The notes under the pieces are model-generated. The model made no database searches and was not told the origin of the DNA. It worked only from the letters and a program-made list of their open reading frames with translations. The position numbers and the translations under genes are program-made. DNA of 64,000 nucleotides from Lactobacillaceae bacterium AF64-9pH9TA (GTDB lineage Bacteria > Bacillota > Bacilli > Lactobacillales > Lactobacillaceae), in assembly GCA_027681045.1 (NCBI GenBank), contig JAQDCK010000002.1, positions 1-64,000 of the forward strand, read 5' to 3'. The stretch's first letter is position 1, and every line of letters begins with the position of its first letter. This document shows, piece by piece, positions 8,264-16,032 of this stretch.

Positions 8264-9337
8264 ATGTCTGAAACAACTCAAACAAAAGAAACAGTTGGAT
8301 CATTTACGATGAAAGTCCTCAATGGTTCAGCGACTGCCATTATCGTGTCACTTCTTCCAAGTGCCATTTTGTCAACCTTCTTGACTCCTTTTGCCGGAAG
8401 CAACGCGATTGTGGCCAATCTTTTGCACATTGTGACCGTCTTCCAATACTTCTTCGCTGTAATGTGCGGGTTCTCAACCGCCAAGCAGTTTGACCTGGGC
8501 TATACTGAAGCTGCCTGCGTGGGCGGGGCAGCCTTCCTAGGCTCCGGCTGTGTTACTGCTGTAACCACCACTGTTAAAGGCGTGACTACTACCAGTTTCC
8601 AATTAGCCGGGATGGGTGACGTTATCAACACCATGTTGACGGCAGCTGTTGCCGTACTCTTCATCAAGTGGGTCGGCAACCGCTTCGGCTCACTGGGGAT
8701 CGTCTTCTTCCCAATCCTGGCCGGGACCGGGGTCGGTTTCCTGGGCAGCCTGACCAAGCCTTACGTATCCCTGGTAACCACGGCTATCGGTGACGTCATC
8801 AACACCTTCACCAAGCTGGCTCCTTACCCAATGTGTATCTTGATCGCCATGTCCTTCGCGATCGTCATCGTTACCCCGCTGTCAACTGTAGCCATCTCCG
8901 TGGCCATTGGCCTGGCCGGGATGGGTTCTGCCGCTGCTGGTTTTGGTCTGGCAAGTACCGCTGCCTTCCTTATCTGGGCAACCCTCAAGGTTAACAAGCC
9001 AGGTGTGCAAGTTGCTATCTTCTTAGGCGCCATCAAGATGATGATGCCAAACTTCCTGAGATACCCGGTAATCGGGATCCCGATCGCTTTAACGGCGGCT
9101 ATCTCAACTCTATCCGTGCCAATGCTTGGCCTTAAGGGGACCCCGGCTTCCGGTGGTTTCGGCCTGATCGGGGCGGTTTCTCCTTTAGCAGCCTACAATG
9201 CCGGCTTCCACAATGTGCTGGTGCTGGTCATCGTCTGGGTAGTCGTACCGTTCGCGGTTGGCTACCTGATGAAGAAGATCTTCGTTGACTGGACCAAGGT
9301 CTGCAAGCCGGAATACTTTATCACTCCGGCCCGTTAA
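8264..9337 (+). CDS. PTS EIIC-type membrane protein (PfoR / PTS_EIIC_2 family)
   Basis: Integral membrane protein of about ten helices related to the EIIC_2 family, which includes PfoR-like proteins; a true sugar transport role is unproven for this group. Seen: glycine- and alanine-rich hydrophobic segments, AYNAGFHNVLVL near the C-terminus, and a conserved GSGCVTA segment. 357 residues matches the family. Strong AGGAGGCGG ribosome site about seven bases before the ATG, and its own consensus promoter. It is monocistronic, with a terminator after it. Codon use is like the core genes. Confidence 0.8.
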   Translation: MSETTQTKETVGSFTMKVLNGSATAIIVSLLPSAILSTFLTPFAGSNAIVANLLHIVTVFQYFFAVMCGFSTAKQFDLGYTEAACVGGAAFLGSGCVTAVTTTVKGVTTTSFQLAGMGDVINTMLTAAVAVLFIKWVGNRFGSLGIVFFPILAGTGVGFLGSLTKPYVSLVTTAIGDVINTFTKLAPYPMCILIAMSFAIVIVTPLSTVAISVAIGLAGMGSAAAGFGLASTAAFLIWATLKVNKPGVQVAIFLGAIKMMMPNFLRYPVIGIPIALTAAISTLSVPMLGLKGTPASGGFGLIGAVSPLAAYNAGFHNVLVLVIVWVVVPFAVGYLMKKIFVDWTKVCKPEYFITPAR

Positions 9338-9399
9338 TTGTCATTAAAATACTCCTTAATCTATTCCAATAAACCATATTTTTCCTTATACAAATAAGT

Positions 9400-9433
9400 C
9401 CGCGGCTGAAGCTTTGTCAGCCGCGGCTTTTTT
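9400..9433 (+). terminator. Intrinsic terminator
   Basis: Perfect 10-bp GC-rich stem CCGCGGCTGA / TCAGCCGCGG with a 7-base loop and a run of seven T. Confidence 0.93.
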
Positions 9434-9440
9434 GTCTTCC

Positions 9441-9469
9441 TTGACAAAAAATAATATTATTAGTAGGCT
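9441..9469 (+). promoter_or_regulatory. Promoter of the uracil permease leader
   Basis: Consensus -35 TTGACA (9441-9446), 17-base spacer, -10-like TAGGCT (9464-9469). Transcription would begin near 9476, just before the PyrR-type hairpin. Confidence 0.65.
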
Positions 9470-9488
9470 AAAGTAAGTAAATTGTTAA

Positions 9489-9543
9489 GGAACCTTTAAA
9501 TGCAGTCCCGTGAGGCTGACAAGGAAATTTTGTTCCGGGTTCC
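9489..9543 (+). promoter_or_regulatory. PyrR-binding RNA leader of the uracil permease
   Basis: Contains AGTCCCGTGAGGCT (9504-9517), which fits the PyrR-binding loop consensus ARUCCNGNGAGGYU, enclosed by a stem GGAACC (9489-9494) / GGTTCC (9538-9543). In known systems UMP-loaded PyrR binds this RNA and reduces expression of pyrimidine genes. No terminator is visible between this element and the start codon, and the ribosome site GGAAAGG lies only eight bases after the stem, so control is inferred to be on translation. Confidence 0.85.
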
Positions 9544-9567
9544 AGTATTTGGAAAGGAAGATTTCTT

Positions 9568-10851
9568 TTGAAGAAAGACAAGACATTCCGGAACCCTGAA
9601 GCGGTTTTGGACGTTCAGGACAAGCCGAAGTTCGGTCCCTGGCTGCTGCTCTCAATCCAGCACCTCTTTACCATGTTCGGCTCGACCGTCCTGGTTCCGC
9701 TCTTAATCGGCTTAAAGCCAAGCATTGCCCTTTTCTGTTCAGGGGTGGGGACCCTGGTCTACATCCTCTGCACCCAGGCGAAGATCCCGGCCTACCTGGG
9801 CTCATCTTTTGCCTTTATCGCCACTATGCAGGCCTTGATGAAAAATTATGGCTACCCGGCCGTAGGGCAGGGGGCCATCGCGGCTGGTCTGGTCTACGTT
9901 ATCGTGGCCCTTTTGATTGCCCGCTTCGGCTCCCGCTGGCTGGACAAGATCTTGCCGCCAATCGTGGTTGGTCCGATCATCATCGTTATCGGCCTGTCCC
10001 TGGCGACGACCGCGGCCAACGACGCCATGTTCAACGCTAGCGGCAAGTACAGCTTGACTTACTTCGGGGTAGCGATTTTTACCCTGGTTATTACCATCAT
10101 CTTTAACATGTTTTTGAAGGGATTCTCGAGCATAATTCCGGTTTTGCTAGGGATTATCTGCGGCTATCTCATGGCCCTCTTCTGCGGGATCGTTGACCTC
10201 TCCGGCGTTGAAAGCGCCAAGTGGTTCTCTTTGCCCGCCTTTGATCTTTTAGGCGTCAGTTACAAGTTCAAGTGGTACCCGGCTGCCATCATCACTATGG
10301 CGCCAATTGCTTTTGTTACTATGACTGAGCACATGGGCCACATCATGGTCTTAAATAAATTGACCAAGCGGAACTTCTTTGAAGACCCGGGCCTGCACCG
10401 GACCCTGCTGGGCGACGGTCTTTCCAGCATCATCGCCGGCTTCTTGGGTGGCCCGCCAACCACCTCCTACGGGGAAAACATCGGCGTTTTGGCCATGACC
10501 AAGGTCCACAGCGTCTTCGTCTTGGGCGGGGCAGCCTTCTTCGCCATCGTCTTTTCCTTCGTCGGCAAGGTGTCAGCGGTGATCGAATCTATTCCAACTC
10601 CGGTCATCGGGGGGATTTCCTTCCTGCTCTTTGGGATGATCGCGGCCAACGGCCTGCGGATCCTGGTTGACAACAAGGTCGGCTTTGAAAAGAAGCGGAA
10701 CCTGGTCATTGCTTCCGTCATCCTGGTTATCGGGATCGGGGGCACCTACCTCAAGATCGGCTCATTTCAGCTGACTAGCATCGCCTTGGCTACGGTCTTC
10801 GGGATTCTCTTGAACCTAATCTTGCCGGAAAAGGCAGCCAGCGAACAGTAG
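9568..10851 (+). CDS. uraA: Uracil permease (NCS2 / UraA family)
   Basis: Proton-coupled uracil importer. Seen: twelve to fourteen hydrophobic segments, the N-terminal LLLSIQHLFTMFGSTVLVPLL signature region, the TEHMGHIMVLN segment with the substrate Glu, and GGPPTTSYGENIGVLAMTK, all characteristic of the UraA/PyrP branch. TTG start at 9568 with GGAAAGGAAG upstream. The PyrR leader directly upstream supports a pyrimidine, not xanthine, substrate. Monocistronic, with a terminator at 10862. Confidence 0.93.
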   Translation: MKKDKTFRNPEAVLDVQDKPKFGPWLLLSIQHLFTMFGSTVLVPLLIGLKPSIALFCSGVGTLVYILCTQAKIPAYLGSSFAFIATMQALMKNYGYPAVGQGAIAAGLVYVIVALLIARFGSRWLDKILPPIVVGPIIIVIGLSLATTAANDAMFNASGKYSLTYFGVAIFTLVITIIFNMFLKGFSSIIPVLLGIICGYLMALFCGIVDLSGVESAKWFSLPAFDLLGVSYKFKWYPAAIITMAPIAFVTMTEHMGHIMVLNKLTKRNFFEDPGLHRTLLGDGLSSIIAGFLGGPPTTSYGENIGVLAMTKVHSVFVLGGAAFFAIVFSFVGKVSAVIESIPTPVIGGISFLLFGMIAANGLRILVDNKVGFEKKRNLVIASVILVIGIGGTYLKIGSFQLTSIALATVFGILLNLILPEKAASEQ

Positions 10852-10861
10852 AATTTTTGCG

Positions 10862-10896
10862 AATAGCTTTCCATAATTGTATGGAAGGCTATTTTT
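10862..10896 (+). terminator. Intrinsic terminator
   Basis: AATAGC-T-TTCCAT pairs with ATGGAA-G-GCTATT, followed by T residues. Confidence 0.88.
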
Positions 10897-10962
10897 ATTC
10901 AAAAAGCTGCCTTTTTGGTTTAAGATAGGTAAGTAATAAAGAACAAACAGAGGGATTTTTTG

Positions 10963-12213
10963 ATGAACAATTTACCAGAAGAATTAGCAAAAATTGTCAA
11001 GGAAGTTGATGAGCAGATCGCCGGCCGCCTGCATGAAATCGACGAACAGGTTATTTACAACCAGGCCAAGGTCCTGGAAGCCTTCGTGGACAACGCGGTC
11101 GCTGAATCTGACTTGAAGGGGACCAATGGCTACGGGGACGACGATGAGGGCCGGGACAAGCTGGAGCGGGTCTACGCCCAGGTCTTCCACACTGAAGACG
11201 CACTGGTTCGGCCGCAATTCGTTTCCGGGACCCACACTCTGGCAACCGCCCTTGACGGCAACCTGGTGCCGGGCGACACTTTGACTTACCTGACGGGAAT
11301 GCCTTATGACACCCTGCAGCATGCTATCGGCCTTACTCCAGACAAGGCCGGCACCTTGATTGAAAAAGGGGTTAAGTTCTCCTACGTGCCGCTAAAAGAA
11401 GACGGTAGCGTCGACTTTGAAGAGGGGGAAAAGATCTTAAAGCGGGACCAGCCTAAGATTGTGGCTATCCAGCGGTCCCGGGGCTACGACACCCGGGAAA
11501 GCTTCCCGGTTGCCAAGGTCAAGGAAATGATCGACTTCATCAAGGAAGTCAGTCCCAAGTCCTTGATCTTTGTTGACAACTGCTACGGGGAATTTTCGGA
11601 AAAGCATGAGCCGACTGAATACGGGGCAGACTTCATGGCCGGTTCTCTGATCAAGAATGCCGGGGGCGGGATTGCCCAAACTGGTGGCTACATCGTCGGC
11701 AGAAAAGATCTGATCCACCGGGCAGCCAGCCGGCTTTTTGCCCCAGGGATCAGCGACTCAGAAGGGCCAACCTTAAACAGTCTGCATGAGTTCTACGAAG
11801 GCTTCTTCCTGGCGCCAAACGTGACCGGGGAAGCCATCAAGGGGATGATCTACTCAGCGGCCTTGATGGAAAAGCTGGGCTTTGACGTGTCTCCTAAGTG
11901 GGATGCCCCGCGGACTGACCTGATCGAACTGATCACCTTCAACGACAAGGAAAAGATGATCAGGTTCTGCCAGGAAGTGCAGAAGAACTCACCGGTTGAC
12001 TCCTTCGTTACCCCAATTCCAAGCCACATGCGGGGCTATGAAGATGAAGTCATTATGGCCGGGGGGACCTTTGTCTCCGGGTCAACGGTTGAATTCTCAG
12101 CTGACGGCCCGATCCGTCCGCCTTATGCTGTCTACATGCAGGGCGGTTTGACCTACGCCCACGACAAGATCGCCGTGACCAACGCGGTCAAGTCAGTTCT
12201 CTTTGGTGACTAA
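10963..12213 (+). CDS. Methionine gamma-lyase-family PLP protein (aluminium resistance / YnbB type)
   Basis: PLP-dependent enzyme of the family annotated as aluminium resistance protein or methionine gamma-lyase-like; the physiological reaction is not established. Seen: PQFVSGTHTLATAL N-terminal loop, the LIFVDNCYGEF strand with the PLP-contact Asp, the likely Schiff-base Lys in GSLIKNAGGGIAQTGGY, and RPPYAVYMQGGLTYAH at the end. ATG at 10963 is chosen over the TTG three bases before; AGAGGG lies eight bases upstream. Length about 416, normal. In other Firmicutes this gene often precedes glnR-glnA, which is not seen here. Confidence 0.85.
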   Translation: MNNLPEELAKIVKEVDEQIAGRLHEIDEQVIYNQAKVLEAFVDNAVAESDLKGTNGYGDDDEGRDKLERVYAQVFHTEDALVRPQFVSGTHTLATALDGNLVPGDTLTYLTGMPYDTLQHAIGLTPDKAGTLIEKGVKFSYVPLKEDGSVDFEEGEKILKRDQPKIVAIQRSRGYDTRESFPVAKVKEMIDFIKEVSPKSLIFVDNCYGEFSEKHEPTEYGADFMAGSLIKNAGGGIAQTGGYIVGRKDLIHRAASRLFAPGISDSEGPTLNSLHEFYEGFFLAPNVTGEAIKGMIYSAALMEKLGFDVSPKWDAPRTDLIELITFNDKEKMIRFCQEVQKNSPVDSFVTPIPSHMRGYEDEVIMAGGTFVSGSTVEFSADGPIRPPYAVYMQGGLTYAHDKIAVTNAVKSVLFGD

Positions 12214-12252
12214 GTGAAAAAGAAAAAATAAAGAAAATAGTTCAAAAGATAG

Positions 12253-12286
12253 AAAAAACGTTGACACGATTGTGTCAACGTTTTTT
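12253..12286. terminator. Bidirectional terminator
   Basis: AAAAAACGTTGACAC pairs with GTGTCAACGTTTTTT around a 4-base loop; A and T runs on both sides serve the two convergent genes. Confidence 0.93.
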
Positions 12287-12292
12287 GTCATT

Positions 12293-14380
12293 CTAAGATT
12301 CTTTGAGGACTTCAGCCCAGACTTCGCCGCCCTCTTGGTAGATCCCTTGGATTTCCGGATCAAGGCCCGGGAACTTTCGGGCAGCGCCGATCAAGACTTG
12401 GAAGTAGGCAACGTCCAGGTCCTGCCAGCGTTCACCAGGTGCCACGATGAAGACACCAGGCGGGTAAGGGAGGGCGCCTTCCAAGGCCACCCGGCCCTTG
12501 GCATCGGCCAGTTTGACCAGTTCGCTGTTGCCGTGGACGAATTCGCGTTCAGCTTCTTTTGGCGTCAGCTCGTAATTTTGGAAGCTGTCTTTTAAGAAAA
12601 GAGCCTGCTGGAGCTTAAAGATGTCATGCTCTTGGTAGTAGTGGTGGAGCTCCTGGCAGAGCTGGTAGAGGGTATAACCCTCGTAGCGGTCAGGGTACTG
12701 GGCCACTAATTCCGGCATGATGGCAGACAGGGGGGCCTTAGTCAAGTAGGCTTCTTCAAAGGCCATTAAGGCCGAGAAGAGGCCGTTCATGTCGACTTGC
12801 CCTTCGCCTGGCGTGAGCAGGTAGAGGGTGGAGTAGCTATCGGACTTTTCCGGGATGATGTGCTTTTCATGCAGGTAGAGGTAAACGATGGCGCCAGGGA
12901 TGCCTTCTTCGGTGAAGGCAGCTTTTGCCAGGTCAATGCCAGGTGTCATCAAGGTGACTTTTACCGGGCTTAGGGCAACTTCACCCGGAGCAAGCAATTT
13001 GAAGCCGTGCCAGTCATCATCTGGGGACAGTTTCCAGGCTTCCGGGTCCTGGGCCAAGACATCAGTTGGCAGGTCCTCCCACTTTTGTCCGCGGACAGTT
13101 GGGGGAACGAGGGGGTTAAAGAGCTTGCTTTCCTTTAAAAGGCGTTTGCGGAAGTCGATGCCTAATTTAACGGTGTCGGTCCACCAGTTGTTAACGGCCG
13201 GTGAAGCAACCATGGCGCTGTTAGCGACAAGAGAAGCGTAGACCGGGTAGGAGTAGCTGGTCGTAACATACTTCATGTAGGCATGGTTGAAGTGCTTATG
13301 GTCGACGTAGCGCTTTTGTCCCTTGATGTGGCTGTCCTTTTTCAAAATCTGGGAGGCCTGGCCCACGCCGGCTTGCTGCTTGTGGACGGACTGGGTGACC
13401 AGGATGCCTGGGTCATCGGGGCCGTAGGTCTGCTGGAAAGGAGAGAAGTCTCTGAGGACGTCGATAAATTGTTCATAGCCGCCCCAGGCGCAGTCAAAGA
13501 GGATGTAGTCACAGAGGCGGCCGAGCTTTTTCAAGATAAGCTTGGCGTCATAGAAGATGCCGTCGTAGGTTTCCAGCTGCAGAACCGCCAGGCGGAAAGG
13601 CCGGTCAGCCTTGGCGCGGCCAGGGTCGACCTTGGCAATTTCCCGGCGGATCAAGTCTTCATCAAGACTGGCGGCGGTCAAAGGCCCGATCAAGCCGTCA
13701 GCGTTCCGGTCAGTTTGCAGGTAGACCGGCTTGGCCCCCGTCATGACCAGGGCGCTGTTGTAGATGGACTTGTGGTTGTTGCGGTCAAAAAGGACCAGGT
13801 CGCCTTCATCTAAAAGGGCAGTGGTGCAGATAGTGTTGGCGCTGGTTGTGCCGTTGGTGCAGAAGTAGACCTTGTCGGCGTTGAAGGCTTTAGCTGCTTC
13901 TTGCTGGGCTTCTAAGGGTCCGCCAGTGTGGTTCATCATATCGCCGAGTTCTGAGATGCAGTCAGAAACATCGGCTCTGAAGTAGTTGTCGCCGAAGAAG
14001 TTGCGCAAGACTGCTCCGGCTGGGTGGCGGTCATAGAAGCGGCCGTTGTGGTGGCCAGGAGTATCGAAGACCAGGTCGTCTTGGTCAGAAAAAGCAGTCA
14101 GCTCCCGGATGAAGCGAGGAACGTTGGCTTCTTCGTAGGTCTGAGCCAAGCGGCTGATTTCAGCTGTAGAGGTCTCAGGAGTAAATTCGATTAAGGGTAA
14201 GTCCAGGCCCAGCTTTTCCTTCATGGTCTGGTAGATGCCCCGGGATCGGCTGTCTTGTTCATCGATGACCACAGCAGCCAGGCTTGCGGGGTTGACCAGT
14301 TCGGTCAGTTCAGTTTTGGGCCAGTCGATTGGCAGATAGGGTAAAAGCTCCTTTTTGGCGGCAATTGCTAGATAATGCAT
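12293..14380 (-). CDS. Ornithine decarboxylase (inducible, prokaryotic type)
   Basis: PLP enzyme converting ornithine to putrescine and CO2, consuming a proton. Seen: an N-terminal receiver-like wing domain, TPGHHNGRFYDRHPAG, the FFGDNYFRADVS segment, the cofactor Asp in ILFDCAWGGYE, and the Schiff-base Lys in TQSVHKQQAG. About 695 residues, close to the Lactobacillus 30a enzyme type. The ATG at 14380 (MHYLAIAAK) is chosen because AAAGGA precedes it; the longer frame lacks a ribosome site. TATAAT (14417-14422, minus) is its likely -10. Lysine or arginine decarboxylase are alternatives in the same fold. A possible exchanger partner is the divergent permease at 16033. Confidence 0.88.
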   Translation of the reverse strand: MHYLAIAAKKELLPYLPIDWPKTELTELVNPASLAAVVIDEQDSRSRGIYQTMKEKLGLDLPLIEFTPETSTAEISRLAQTYEEANVPRFIRELTAFSDQDDLVFDTPGHHNGRFYDRHPAGAVLRNFFGDNYFRADVSDCISELGDMMNHTGGPLEAQQEAAKAFNADKVYFCTNGTTSANTICTTALLDEGDLVLFDRNNHKSIYNSALVMTGAKPVYLQTDRNADGLIGPLTAASLDEDLIRREIAKVDPGRAKADRPFRLAVLQLETYDGIFYDAKLILKKLGRLCDYILFDCAWGGYEQFIDVLRDFSPFQQTYGPDDPGILVTQSVHKQQAGVGQASQILKKDSHIKGQKRYVDHKHFNHAYMKYVTTSYSYPVYASLVANSAMVASPAVNNWWTDTVKLGIDFRKRLLKESKLFNPLVPPTVRGQKWEDLPTDVLAQDPEAWKLSPDDDWHGFKLLAPGEVALSPVKVTLMTPGIDLAKAAFTEEGIPGAIVYLYLHEKHIIPEKSDSYSTLYLLTPGEGQVDMNGLFSALMAFEEAYLTKAPLSAIMPELVAQYPDRYEGYTLYQLCQELHHYYQEHDIFKLQQALFLKDSFQNYELTPKEAEREFVHGNSELVKLADAKGRVALEGALPYPPGVFIVAPGERWQDLDVAYFQVLIGAARKFPGLDPEIQGIYQEGGEVWAEVLKES

Positions 14381-14455
14381 AAAAATCCTTTCTATTTGTA
14401 AGGTTGATTCCTCAATATTATACAATTTTCAGATTCATGAAAAAAGTCGCCGCAT

Positions 14456-14485
14456 AAAAAGAGCCATCCTGCTGGAGGGTGACTC
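14456..14485 (-). terminator. Terminator of the three-gene island operon
   Basis: On the minus strand GAGTCACCC and GGATGGCTC form a 9-bp stem (one mismatch, one G-U) around a 7-base loop, followed by five T. It separates the island from the ornithine decarboxylase promoter. Confidence 0.82.
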
Positions 14486-14500
14486 GATAGATTTTACTTG

Positions 14501-14755
14501 TTACTGATATTTGCGTTTGCCTTCTTTTCTAAAGGAATAGTCAAAAATCGCATCATATTTGATGATCAGAATTAAGACGGCAATGGCTGCTAGGTCAGTA
14601 ATCCATTTTGGGATCCCACTAATTCCAGCAGAATAGCCAAAGGCTTTGAGCAAAGCGTCAACTAAAGAAAAATCAAACAACTGCCGGGCCCAGCCATCAA
14701 TAGCCACAAAAATTGCCAGACTAGTTGCTACTACCTTTAAAATTCTTTTTCTCAT
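14501..14755 (-). CDS. Small membrane protein, island paralogue B (unrecognised)
   Basis: 84 residues with two predicted membrane helices (about 6-22 and 52-68) and a basic tail ending RKYQ. It is clearly paralogous to the next protein upstream: both share ATSL near residue 10, an Asp and Arg after the first helix, GIP-W in the middle, LI-I-YD at the end of the second helix, FD-S and a terminal RKY. Not recognised as a known family. Third and last gene of the island operon, 18 bases after the previous stop; AAGGA lies 11 bases before the ATG. AT-rich codons, unlike the flanking genes. An immunity-like role is an inference from context. Confidence 0.72.
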   Translation of the reverse strand: MRKRILKVVATSLAIFVAIDGWARQLFDFSLVDALLKAFGYSAGISGIPKWITDLAAIAVLILIIKYDAIFDYSFRKEGKRKYQ

Positions 14756-14773
14756 TTCAACCGATATCCTTTT

Positions 14774-15019
14774 TTACTTGTACTTGCGATCACGTTTATC
14801 GCGGGCCGCGGAGTGATCAAAGAACCAATCGTATCCGACGATCAAAAAAATGATGAGAATGGCGATTGCAACTTGAACCCAGACCGGAATTCCATATTTG
14901 CTAGTTAACCCATTGAAAAACATCCGTAGATAAGAATGGCCAACTATTCGTCTGTACAAATAATCGAGCAAGAGAATGGCGGATAAACTGGTCGCGATTA
15001 TTCTTAAGGACTGTTTCAT
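14774..15019 (-). CDS. Small membrane protein, island paralogue A (unrecognised)
   Basis: 81 residues, two predicted membrane helices (about 5-21 and 48-65) with a loop of about 26 residues between and a charged C-terminal tail rich in Lys, Arg and Asp. Paralogous to the protein encoded just downstream, so the pair arose by duplication. GAGGT sits eight bases before the ATG. It follows the exported protein gene by 31 bases. No family recognised. Immunity protein, holin-like protein or membrane chaperone for the exported protein are all possible. Confidence 0.73.
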   Translation of the reverse strand: MKQSLRIIATSLSAILLLDYLYRRIVGHSYLRMFFNGLTSKYGIPVWVQVAIAILIIFLIVGYDWFFDHSAARDKRDRKYK

Positions 15020-15050
15020 GGTTTGTTACCTCGATTTTGCGTATCGTGGT

Positions 15051-15611
15051 CTAGAATAAGACAAACATGATTGCTCTTGAGGTAATTCCGGCCCATTTTT
15101 TAGAAAATCCCATATGACGAAGAGCAGTATATAATCGCCCTTGGATATTATCTTCAACTCCAGTTAAAATATCGATAACAGATGCAATACCATGTTCAGT
15201 TAATTTTACGCCAGCTTTTTTGGCGAATTTTTTTAAAATAGGTGCGGCAACCTTGTACGCTGCTTTTGCAGCTGATGTTTTCCACTTTGAAGATGCTAAT
15301 GGATTGCTAGCGTGATTTTCCAAGTACTGCTGTTTTAAAAACTCTGTATCCTTATTGGAAAGGTGATCACGCTTTTTTAATTTTGCTAGCTCAGCTTCTT
15401 TATTTTTCGGAAGAACTGAGTCAGTCCCAAAATTGGTATTTCCTGACAATAAATCACCGATCGAAACCTCAACGTAGCCGCTATCTTTTTGGCTATCTGC
15501 TTCTGCTGCCCAAGCAATTGTTGGATGCAAAACAGTCGGAGAGAATGTCAATGCAACTAAAGAAACGATGCTTACTTTCTTGATTTTCTCTTTTAATTTT
15601 GTGTTTTTCAT
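15051..15611 (-). CDS. Exported protein of unknown function, toxin-precursor-like
   Basis: 186 residues. A lysine-rich start, a hydrophobic segment and IAWAAEAD give a clear Sec signal peptide with cleavage near residue 35. The mature part is charged (LAKLKKRDHLSNKDTEF) and then becomes cationic and amphipathic (KAAYKVAAPILKKFAKKAGVKL), ending in a very hydrophobic IMFVLF. No cysteine, no double-glycine leader and no LPxTG anchor. The start at 15611 is chosen because GAGGGAG lies directly upstream; a GTG six codons earlier has none. First gene of the island, behind a consensus promoter. The layout resembles precursor-type membrane-active toxins with neighbouring immunity genes, but homology is not shown. 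Confidence 0.75.
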   Translation of the reverse strand: MKNTKLKEKIKKVSIVSLVALTFSPTVLHPTIAWAAEADSQKDSGYVEVSIGDLLSGNTNFGTDSVLPKNKEAELAKLKKRDHLSNKDTEFLKQQYLENHASNPLASSKWKTSAAKAAYKVAAPILKKFAKKAGVKLTEHGIASVIDILTGVEDNIQGRLYTALRHMGFSKKWAGITSRAIMFVLF

Positions 15612-15694
15612 TTTACTCCCTCTATTCACAGCTATTTCATGACTGATATGTCTAAGAATAGCTATTTTACAGCAATTATTTAAAAGTAATAAAA

Positions 15695-15715
15695 ATATAG
15701 TTTTAGCAACTATAT
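15695..15715 (-). repeat. Operator-like inverted repeat at the island promoter
   Basis: Perfect 8-bp inverted repeat ATATAGTT-N5-AACTATAT, located about +1 to +21 relative to the predicted start of the minus-strand transcript. On that strand it is followed by five T, so it could be an operator or a weak attenuator hairpin. Confidence 0.6.
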
Positions 15716-15721
15716 GTATGA

Positions 15722-15750
15722 ATTATAGTCCGACTTGGTTAATCTGTCAA
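15722..15750 (-). promoter_or_regulatory. Consensus promoter of the three-gene island
   Basis: Minus strand TTGACA (15750-15745), exactly 17 bases, TATAAT (15727-15722). Both hexamers match the vegetative consensus perfectly. It implies a roughly 100-base leader before the exported protein. The surrounding stretch 15612-16032 is AT-rich and has no gene. Confidence 0.88.
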
Positions 15751-15928
15751 ATAAAAATTAAAAAACTTTTTAATATACATGAATAGGCTTAAGAATACAT
15801 ATTTGTGAGTTGCTGTAGAGACTATGAAAATGGATTTCACTTAATAATTACAAGAATTTCAAGCCAATTGAAAAAGATATAGAATTTTCAAAACAATAGG
15901 AATAAAATGAAAACGACACTTTTTTGAT

Positions 15929-16019
15929 TGGAGACGGTGCAGTGACCAACTTTTTAAAGCGCCAGAACAAGCCCCCGTCCAGGCAAATTGCCGCTTAAGA
16001 CAATTTGACCAATAAGGAG
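15929..16019 (+). other. Possible structured leader of the amino acid permease
   Basis: Several short complementary blocks lie before the permease: TTGG / CCAA (15929-15932 with 15946-15949), GACGG / CCGTC (15933-15937 with 15975-15979), GGTGC / GCGCC (15936-15940 with 15959-15963) and CAAATTG / CAATTTG (15984-15990 with 16001-16007). They cannot all form at once. I do not recognise a known riboswitch or T-box. AAGGAG at 16014-16019 is the ribosome site. Confidence 0.35.
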
Positions 16020-16032
16020 CTTGATTTACAGA

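Noticed and set aside
12272..13813. Plus-strand open frames opposite ornithine decarboxylase
   Set aside because: They are shadows created by the G/C-rich third codon positions of the minus-strand gene and lack ribosome sites.
14501..15611. Class IIb two-peptide bacteriocin encoded by the two small proteins
   Set aside because: Neither has a double-glycine leader or a GxxxG-rich mature peptide; both look like stable two-helix membrane proteins with charged tails.
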